A stretch of DNA of 15,985 nucleotides from Rickettsiales bacterium (GTDB taxonomy: Bacteria; Pseudomonadota; Alphaproteobacteria; Rs-D84), in the NCBI GenBank assembly GCA_031273075.1, contig JAISSM010000051.1, forward strand, positions 1-15,985, in the 5' to 3' direction. The notes under the pieces are model-generated. The model was not told the origin of the DNA. It was given only the letters and a program-made list of their open reading frames with translations, and searched no databases. Below are positions 13,146 through 15,985 of the stretch, piece by piece (the stretch's first letter is position 1; every line of letters begins with the position of its first letter). Both the position numbers and the translations under genes were made by a program.

Positions 13146-13166
13146 GTCTCGGATAGTATACCCAAG
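13131..13166. promoter_or_regulatory. Divergent overlapping promoters (MFS operon and mipA-like gene)
   Basis: Plus strand: TTGCTT (13131-13136), 17-nt spacer, TAGTAT (13154-13159), placing the start within 1-3 nt of ATG 13167. Minus strand: TATACT (13160-13155), placing the start just before ATG 13145. The two -10 boxes overlap at the GTATAC palindrome (13156-13161), so the promoters should exclude each other, and both transcripts would have almost no leader. Confidence 0.45.
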
Positions 13167-13922
13167 ATGCGGGCAAGGCAAATAATTTTTTTCTTTTTGG
13201 CGTTTGGCGCCATGGTTCGGAACGCCGCGGCGGAGGACTTTAAGACAGAGGCCTTTATAGGCGGGGCCGCGTTTTTCGCGCCGCAATTCGAAGGCGCAAA
13301 AAACAACGAACTTTATTATTTCCCATTGGCCGAAATCAAACACGGGCCCCTCTTCGCGTCGGTGCTTCAAGGCGCGGGCGTTTATCTTCCCGCGAATTCG
13401 TCGCGCACGATCATTTTCGCGCCCGCCTTGCGTTGGCGGACCAAAAGGAATCTCGGACAAAGCTGGGGCACGATCGAATACGTCGAAAACGTCCGCCCGA
13501 CCGCGACGCTCAATTCCATCTTAAAACTCGATCCCATTATGTTTAATTTCAGGGTCACGGACGGATTGGTCCACGGCAACACGGGGGCGTCGTTCAATTT
13601 CGGGATCACATACGCGGGCAAGTTCGACGCGTTCGACCTTACCGTCTATTCGACCGCCATTTACGGAAGCAGGCGGTATAATCAGACCTATTCCGGGATA
13701 ACGGCCTTTGAGAGTTCAAAATTCGGGTACGCGGAATATTCGGCGCCCGCGGGATTCAGAAGCGTCGACGCCGGCGCGGTCCTTAAAATTCCGGTCGCGG
13801 AAAAAATCGCGCTTTTGGCCGGCGCGGAATACATGCGTCTTACCGGCGCGGCGAAGGATTCCCCGATCACGGAGGCCGCCGACCAATTCTCCGTTCATAT
13901 CGGCGCGGTTTATAATTTCTAG
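13167..13922 (+). CDS. MipA/OmpV-like outer-membrane protein (251 aa)
   Basis: A predicted outer-membrane beta-barrel of the MipA/OmpV family (MltA-interacting protein; members link to peptidoglycan synthesis or solute passage). The start ATG 13167 gives a Sec signal, MRARQIIFFFLAFGAMVRNAAA, cut before EDFKTEAF. The mature part alternates polar and hydrophobic residues through many short strands. The C-terminal half carries family hallmarks: YNQTYSGITAFES, GFRSVDAGAVLKIPVAEKI, GAEYMRLTGAAKDSPIT (compare the family's Y-x-R-L-x-G-D-A-A-x-S-P-I) and Q-x-x-x-x-x-GAVYNF with the terminal Phe needed for barrel insertion. At 251 residues it is normal size. An upstream TTG in the same frame (13131) is rejected as it would add a non-signal extension. 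It is convergent with the methyltransferase, 4 nt apart. Confidence 0.88.
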   Translation: MRARQIIFFFLAFGAMVRNAAAEDFKTEAFIGGAAFFAPQFEGAKNNELYYFPLAEIKHGPLFASVLQGAGVYLPANSSRTIIFAPALRWRTKRNLGQSWGTIEYVENVRPTATLNSILKLDPIMFNFRVTDGLVHGNTGASFNFGITYAGKFDAFDLTVYSTAIYGSRRYNQTYSGITAFESSKFGYAEYSAPAGFRSVDAGAVLKIPVAEKIALLAGAEYMRLTGAAKDSPITEAADQFSVHIGAVYNF

Positions 13923-13926
13923 GATA

Positions 13927-14529
13927 TTATTTTTGCAACTCGTACACGAACAATTTGTGCGGATATTTTACGCCGTTGTAAAGGGTGTATCCGCCCGGGA
14001 CAATTATCGTCCGCGTTGCTTCAAGGCCTTCGACCGGAAAGTCCAACGTGATCAAAACGCGGATTTTATTCCTAAGCGCGATAAGGCGGCCGGCGACTTT
14101 CGGCCCCATGTACGCGACCGCCAAATCGAACCCGTCGGATTTTTCCACGTATTCGAACGCGTCGCACCATATGGTTTTCGAGATGCCTCCCGATATCCAG
14201 TCCGCGATCATGGACACCGTCGCCGCGAACGGCATGTTTTCCAAAGCCGCCACGCGAAGGCCGCAATCTTTGGCGATGCGGCGCGCCAATCCGCCATAGC
14301 CGGACCCTATATCGCACGCGGTTTTCACGTTCGGATAACTTGACCTTATTTCTTGAACGACCGCGTCGCGCAGCGGTTCGCAGCTTGGCGAAAACGGGGG
14401 CTGATGCCAAAGGCCGCGGGCAATCATCTCCGCGTTCCGGAAAAACAGCCACGCGACATAAACGAACAGCGCGGCCGTCCCCAGATAAATTAAAAGTTCA
14501 AGCAATAACAGCGACATCGATTTGGACAT
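13927..14529 (-). CDS. Membrane-anchored class I SAM-dependent methyltransferase (200 aa)
   Basis: Residues 6-30 (SLLLLELLIYLGTAALFVYV then AWLFF) form one membrane span. The soluble part is a small Rossmann methyltransferase: motif I VKTACDIGSGYGG (68-80), which binds the methionine part of SAM; acidic E97 at the end of strand 2 (LRVAALENMPF), expected to hold the ribose; DLAVAYMGPK with D135 (motif IV position); and a late strand pair around IIVPGGYTLY. The substrate is unknown; the anchor suggests a membrane lipid or protein. No ribosome binding site precedes ATG 14529. A promoter whose TATAAT overlaps this ATG would instead favour the in-frame ATG 14517 (MSLLLLEL), read from a leaderless message. 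The two starts differ by four residues. Confidence 0.85.
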   Translation of the reverse strand: MSKSMSLLLLELLIYLGTAALFVYVAWLFFRNAEMIARGLWHQPPFSPSCEPLRDAVVQEIRSSYPNVKTACDIGSGYGGLARRIAKDCGLRVAALENMPFAATVSMIADWISGGISKTIWCDAFEYVEKSDGFDLAVAYMGPKVAGRLIALRNKIRVLITLDFPVEGLEATRTIIVPGGYTLYNGVKYPHKLFVYELQK

Positions 14530-14557
14530 TATATATTAGTCAACAGTCAACAGTCAA
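14528..14557 (-). promoter_or_regulatory. Promoter of the methyltransferase gene, -35 inside a tandem repeat
   Basis: On the minus strand TTGACT (14557-14552), 18-nt spacer, TATAAT (14533-14528). Further TTGACT copies lie at 7-nt steps (14550-14545 and 14543-14538), too close to the -10 to work, so copy number of the repeat would shift the promoter spacing. Confidence 0.5.
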
Positions 14558-14568
14558 CAGTATACAGT
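14538..14568. repeat. 7-nt tandem repeat
   Basis: Three exact copies of AGTCAAC (14538-14558), a fourth variant copy AGTATAC (14559-14565) and a partial AGT. It lies between the methyltransferase start and repeat B3. Confidence 0.9.
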
Positions 14569-14686
14569 AAAGTTCCCCTCTATGGAGGGGTGGATTGCGA
14601 GCCGAAGGCGAGCAAGACGGGGTGGTTGTGCGGGCCTGGAAAACCACCCCGGCGCTTCGCGCCACCCCTCCGATGGAGGGGAACTT
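14569..14686. repeat. MITE-like repeat family B, full copy 2
   Basis: A 118-bp relative of 5445-5578 in the same orientation. Both share the left end AAAGTTCCCCTCTATGGAGG, then GATTGCGAGCC, GGCGAGCAAGACGGGG, the AACCACCCC arm, and the right end CACCCCTCCGA-GGAGGGGAACTT. The copies differ most in the inner hairpin (GGCGC-TTC-GCGCC here), which keeps its pairing although the bases change. Confidence 0.88.
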
Positions 14687-14697
14687 CAAATAAAAAC

Positions 14698-14726
14698 TTG
14701 AAAATCGGGCGAAGATGGGATAACAT
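14698..14726 (+). promoter_or_regulatory. Possible promoter upstream of the tRNA-Asn fragment
   Basis: TTGAAA (14698-14703), 17-nt spacer, TAACAT (14721-14726), about 45 nt before the tRNA-like start. The hexamers are imperfect. Confidence 0.35.
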
Positions 14727-14770
14727 GCGGCGTCGCGGTCAAAGACCATGCGTCGGCCGCGGCGCTTTAT

Positions 14771-14820
14771 TCGGGCATAGTTCAGTCGGTAGAACAACGG
14801 ACTGTTAATCCGTATATATT
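14771..14820 (+). pseudogene. 5' fragment of tRNA-Asn (anticodon GTT), interrupted
   Basis: The sequence has a 5' acceptor arm TCGGGCA, the D-arm TAGTTCAGTCGGTAGAACA, and a perfect anticodon stem ACGGA/TCCGT (14797-14801 and 14809-14813) with loop CTGTTAA, anticodon GTT at 14804-14806. The D-arm and anticodon arm follow the usual bacterial tRNA-Asn sequence. After ATATATT the sequence leaves the tRNA pattern: no T-loop TTCGA, no TGCCCGA partner for the acceptor arm, no CCA. The break lies near the start of the T-stem and coincides with a sharp fall in GC, just before an integrase gene. This is most simply one end of an integrated element. Confidence 0.75.
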
Positions 14821-15073
14821 ATATAAATAATCCAATAAAATCAATGACTTAACAAACACCACAATCTGATTTGGTGCAAATTTGGTGCATTCACAGCCCG
14901 ATATGACGGCAAAATAAAACACTGTGCGGCACTTATTATTGCCGCTTTCAAGTCAGAAATCAGGGGATTTTTATAACTCATTGCACCATAAATGCACCAT
15001 TGGCAAAACATAGCGTCTTGCAACCCTTATAAATCCGCCACTTTTTTATTTTGTAAAAGAGTTTATACATCTG
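14821..15073. other. AT-rich attachment-site region of the mobile element
   Basis: No gene is visible. It holds two direct TGGTGCA words 11 nt apart (14872-14878, 14883-14889) and two inverted TGCACCA words, also 11 nt apart (14982-14988, 14993-14999), with GCGGCA/TGCCGC arms between them (14926-14931 and 14940-14945). This is the layout expected for integrase arm sites or excisionase sites at an attP/attL end; the function is inferred from place and symmetry. Confidence 0.5.
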
Positions 15074-15102
15074 TTGACATTTATTCTTGCGTATGGTATA
15101 GT
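15074..15102 (+). promoter_or_regulatory. Strong promoter of the integrase gene
   Basis: TTGACA (15074-15079), 17-nt spacer, TATAGT (15097-15102) with an extended TGG at 15094-15096. The predicted start is about 15 nt before the ATG. Confidence 0.7.
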
Positions 15103-15123
15103 AATTGGGAAAGGTAGGCAAAA

Positions 15124-15985
15124 ATGGCATCAATAGAAAAACGAATTGGTAAAAACGGGGATATTTCCTATCGCGCACTTGTAAGGGTTAAGGGTTTCCC
15201 GACGCAGTGTCAAACCTTTTTGGCCAAGAAAAAGGCGGACGAATGGGCGGAAAGAACCGAAATCTCCATAAAAGACGGGTTGCACTTGGCGGTTGTGGAA
15301 TCACGGAGACGCACCCTTGGCGAGGCCATAGACCGCTATATTAAAGACGTGTTGCCCACAAAACACAGGGTCGACAAGGAAACGATCCGACAACTTGCCG
15401 TTTGGAAAGAACTGTTAGGCGGTTATGCGCTTATCGCCGTAAAGCCCGATATTATAAAAAAAGCATGGGCGGACATTGCCGAGCGCGAAACCCCGAAAGG
15501 CAGAAAGAAGACCCCCGCGACTTTGAACCGCTATATGGCCTCCCTGTCCGTGGTGTTCACTTATGCGTATAAAGGGCTTGAATGGATCGACGCGAACCCC
15601 ATAGAAAAAATAAATAAATTTCAAGAGCCGCGCGGGCGCGTCCGGTATTTGGATGACGCCGAGCGTGAGCGGTTGTTGACCGCCTGTAAAGAGTCGCCGA
15701 ATCCTTTATTGTATCCGGCTGTCGTGCTTGCGATAACGACGGGGGCGCGTAGCAGTGAAATTTTAGGTCTGCGCTGGGCGGACATTGATTTGGATGCGGG
15801 TCGGGCGATTTTACACGAAACGAAAAACGGCGAGCGGCGCACTTTGGCGATTGTCGAACCTGCCCTGTCCCTGTTGCGCGAAATGGCGACCGTAAAAGGC
15901 GACGCGGAATTTGTATTTCATTCGCGGCGCGATACCGGCGAAATCCACCACGCGAACATAACCCGCGCATGGTATGTGGCCATGA
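15124..15985 (+). CDS. Tyrosine recombinase / phage-type integrase (C-terminus off the right edge)
   Basis: It catalyses site-specific integration and excision of the element starting here. The window holds 287 residues with no stop. Residues 1-50 (MASIEKRIGKNGDISYRALV, then QTFLAKKKADEWA) match the small arm-site-binding domain common in such integrases. Residues about 60-165 form the helical core-binding domain (TLGEAIDRYIKDVLP, then TLNRYMASLSVVFTYAY, then ANPIEKI). The catalytic domain starts near 175; the first catalytic Arg is R209 in TTGARSSEILGLRW, and FVFHSRR lies near 268-274. The H-x-x-R box and the Tyr nucleophile would lie beyond the edge and cannot be checked. AAAGGTAGG precedes ATG 15124. 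It reads away from the interrupted tRNA-Asn. Confidence 0.93.
   Translation, partial: MASIEKRIGKNGDISYRALVRVKGFPTQCQTFLAKKKADEWAERTEISIKDGLHLAVVESRRRTLGEAIDRYIKDVLPTKHRVDKETIRQLAVWKELLGGYALIAVKPDIIKKAWADIAERETPKGRKKTPATLNRYMASLSVVFTYAYKGLEWIDANPIEKINKFQEPRGRVRYLDDAERERLLTACKESPNPLLYPAVVLAITTGARSSEILGLRWADIDLDAGRAILHETKNGERRTLAIVEPALSLLREMATVKGDAEFVFHSRRDTGEIHHANITRAWYVAM

Noticed and set aside
13146..13460. N-terminal extension of the MFS gene (start at 13460)
   Set aside because: It would overlap most of the signal-peptide end of the divergent MipA-like gene, is not membrane-like, and the family fits a start at 13145.
14590..14808. 72- and 85-codon frames over 14540-14808
   Set aside because: They are made by repeat B3 and the tRNA fragment; similar peptides arise from every B copy.
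14821..14850. A decayed tRNA-Asn 3' half directly after the break
   Set aside because: AATCCAAT is present, but no T-loop TTCGA, no acceptor partner and no CCA, so a full tRNA cannot be drawn.

Overview
The window looks like chromosomal DNA of a Gram-negative bacterium, most likely an uncultured alphaproteobacterium. The evidence is a MipA/OmpV-type outer-membrane protein, a lipobox lipoprotein, Sec signal peptides, a groESL operon behind an RpoH-like promoter of the alphaproteobacterial type, and GC-rich coding DNA sprinkled with short palindromic repeats. The lineage call is inference; a marker-gene tree was not possible. The right-hand end (from about 14,820) is AT-rich and begins a mobile element.

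Layout. 1-464 (-): start of a one-pass membrane protein that runs off the left edge. 696-2682 (+): groES-groEL, followed by a long hairpin. 2876-3461: tRNA-Gln(CTG) and tRNA-Glu(CTC), each with its own promoter, with a small 71-aa gene on the opposite strand between them. 3662-5428 (+): a complete ABC exporter half-transporter. 5580-10756 (-): two secreted proteins of unknown function, a 303-aa Gly/Ser/Thr-rich protein followed by a 1362-aa protein with nine four-cysteine repeats resembling the InlB-B/Listeria-Bacteroides repeat. 10826-13145 (-): a tight operon of MFS transporter, lipoprotein and tsaB, ending in an intrinsic terminator. 13167-13922 (+): a MipA/OmpV-like outer-membrane protein, divergent from the MFS gene by 21 bp. 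13927-14529 (-): a membrane-anchored SAM methyltransferase, convergent with it. 14,771-15,985: a 5' tRNA-Asn fragment, an AT-rich region with phased repeats, and a tyrosine recombinase that runs off the right edge.

The most striking theme is how far short repeats have entered functional positions. Family A (palindromic, REP/RPE-like) lies directly before both groES and groEL, and its edge merges into both ribosome binding sites; other copies follow tRNA-Gln and separate the two secreted-protein genes. Family B (MITE-like, about 118-134 bp, with terminal inverted repeats) has two full copies between genes and a 45-nt half copy inside tsaB, read in frame. Family C (14-nt AT-rich units) forms the hydrophobic core of one signal peptide. 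A 7-nt tandem repeat places TTGACT boxes upstream of the methyltransferase.

No CRISPR array, restriction system or known defence cluster is visible. The candidates for something new are the four-cysteine giant secreted protein with its 303-aa neighbour, the recruitment of repeats into genes, and the tRNA-Asn/integrase junction.
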